This document shows positions 63,040 through 64,000 of a stretch of 64,000 nt of DNA, in pieces. Both the position numbers and the translations under genes were made by a program. Position 1 is the stretch's first letter. Each line of letters starts with the position of its first letter. This DNA is from Eopsaltria australis (taxonomy: Eukaryota > Chordata > Aves > Passeriformes > Petroicidae), in the NCBI GenBank assembly GCA_034509425.1, contig JAVTVJ010000550.1, positions 3,234,494-3,298,493 on the forward strand. Direction: 5' to 3'. Below the pieces are notes generated by a model, which was given only the letters and a program-made list of their open reading frames with translations, had not been told where the DNA came from and did no database searches.

Positions 63040-64000
63040 AGTTAAACTCCTTTATTCTTATGTAGTCTACAGAAAGGAAAACAGGAAAGAGAAGAGGGAA
63101 GACTCTAATGAAAAATGGTGTGTAAATTTTTGTTACTCTACAGATACGTGTTGGGAATTAACTTAAACGTGAGCTTTCTGCTTACATTTAAGGAGTAAGT
63201 AGTGAAAAAAAAATTAGTGCATTCTGATGCATACACTCAGTGCTGCTAAATGCCTACCTCAAAGTGCATCAAATGCCTTGTCTCGGGAGGCAGTTCCTCT
63301 GAACAGAAAGAGGGGTAGGAGGGGCGTGTTATTGCAGGCATTATGGAACTCTGGATTGACACCCAGGTCCACTGAGACTACTGCACTGACATCCACCACA
63401 AGTTCTTGTTTTTCTGCGAGGTATTGTACTGAAATTTTATGACTGCCATTCTTGGCTGGGATAAAAAAAAGCAGAGGGGAAGGATCTTCCTAATGCCTTT
63501 AAGCATAACATTAATCAGTCATCTTGCAGTTGGGTGCAATTGGCCATTCCATTCCATTGTAAGGATACTGTAAAGTTCCATTTTTAGCATGCAAATACTC
63601 ATAGATTAAAAAGAAAAAAAAAAGAAAACAATTACTCTGAAATTCTTCTATCACATCCCAGACTTCAGCAGCATTTCTGCTATGAATATGGGAAGTAGCT
63701 GAAAAGTCCTTGACAGCAAAGAATGGAGGAACCATCATGGTGTGCTAACTATGTAATGGAAAAGAAATTAACTCTACAAAAAACAGTTTGCATTTTGGAT
63801 ACCATTTCATTTTCTTAGACTACATAATCCTAAATTAAGTACTACTCCTGGATTCTTGAGACAAATTGACAAAAGCGAGAGGAGTCAGAGTTCTGTATTT
63901 TTATCTATAGAGAAAGATTCCTTCAGCAGATTTTATTTTGTTGTCTAATTGAAGAAACAAAATAAAAACAAATGAAATACTTGGGTTACTTTTGATATCT

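Larger units (their letters stand above)
48826..64000. other. Unassigned AT-rich non-coding DNA
   Basis: No gene, RNA gene or transposon was recognised in this 15-kb stretch. It holds scattered simple repeats: GA at 49903-49917, AAAT units at 54374-54390, A/T homopolymer mixtures near 57207-57230 and 59686-59724, and an AAT-type repeat at 63006-63039. Candidate regulatory blocks at 61640-61810 and 62560-62790 are listed separately. Confidence 0.45.

Overview
The window looks like AT-rich, non-coding nuclear DNA from a bird, or less likely another sauropsid. The evidence is the repeat content. There are three CR1 LINE fragments with typical avian CR1 3' sequence and reverse-transcriptase remnants. 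There are also two long solo LTRs of one ERVL-like endogenous retrovirus family, each flanked by its own 5-bp target-site duplication. I saw no L1, Alu or B-type SINEs. No intact protein-coding gene, tRNA, rRNA or CRISPR array could be supported. Most open frames here are short and what an AT-rich sequence gives by chance. The window is best read as intergenic desert or deep intron.

Layout. 1-9084 is unassigned AT-rich DNA with a small TA-rich microsatellite. 9085-11115 is a CR1 cluster in which a well preserved plus-strand 3' fragment meets an older minus-strand copy tail to tail. 12678-14276 is solo LTR A. 14282-22740 is unassigned and holds a candidate regulatory block near 21.6-22.1 kb. 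22741-23398 is a coding-like, frameshifted remnant of unknown parentage. 24504-24558 is a hairpin. 24986-26760 is solo LTR B, the longer and more complete copy, in the same orientation as A. 26965-27007 is a small palindromic module. 31-33.25 kb is purine-rich on the plus strand. 46.26-46.96 kb is a locally GC-richer patch with two perfect hairpins. 48400-48825 is a third CR1 3' end on the minus strand. The rest, to 64000, is unassigned, with a few blocks that resemble conserved non-coding elements by motif content only.

Nothing here forms a pathway or operon. The most interesting items are the coding-like remnant at 22.7-23.4 kb, the LTR pair (including a splice-donor-like site kept only in copy B and a 30-base block identical between two otherwise diverged copies), and the short palindromes. 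Every enhancer suggestion rests on motifs read by eye and needs cross-species alignment.
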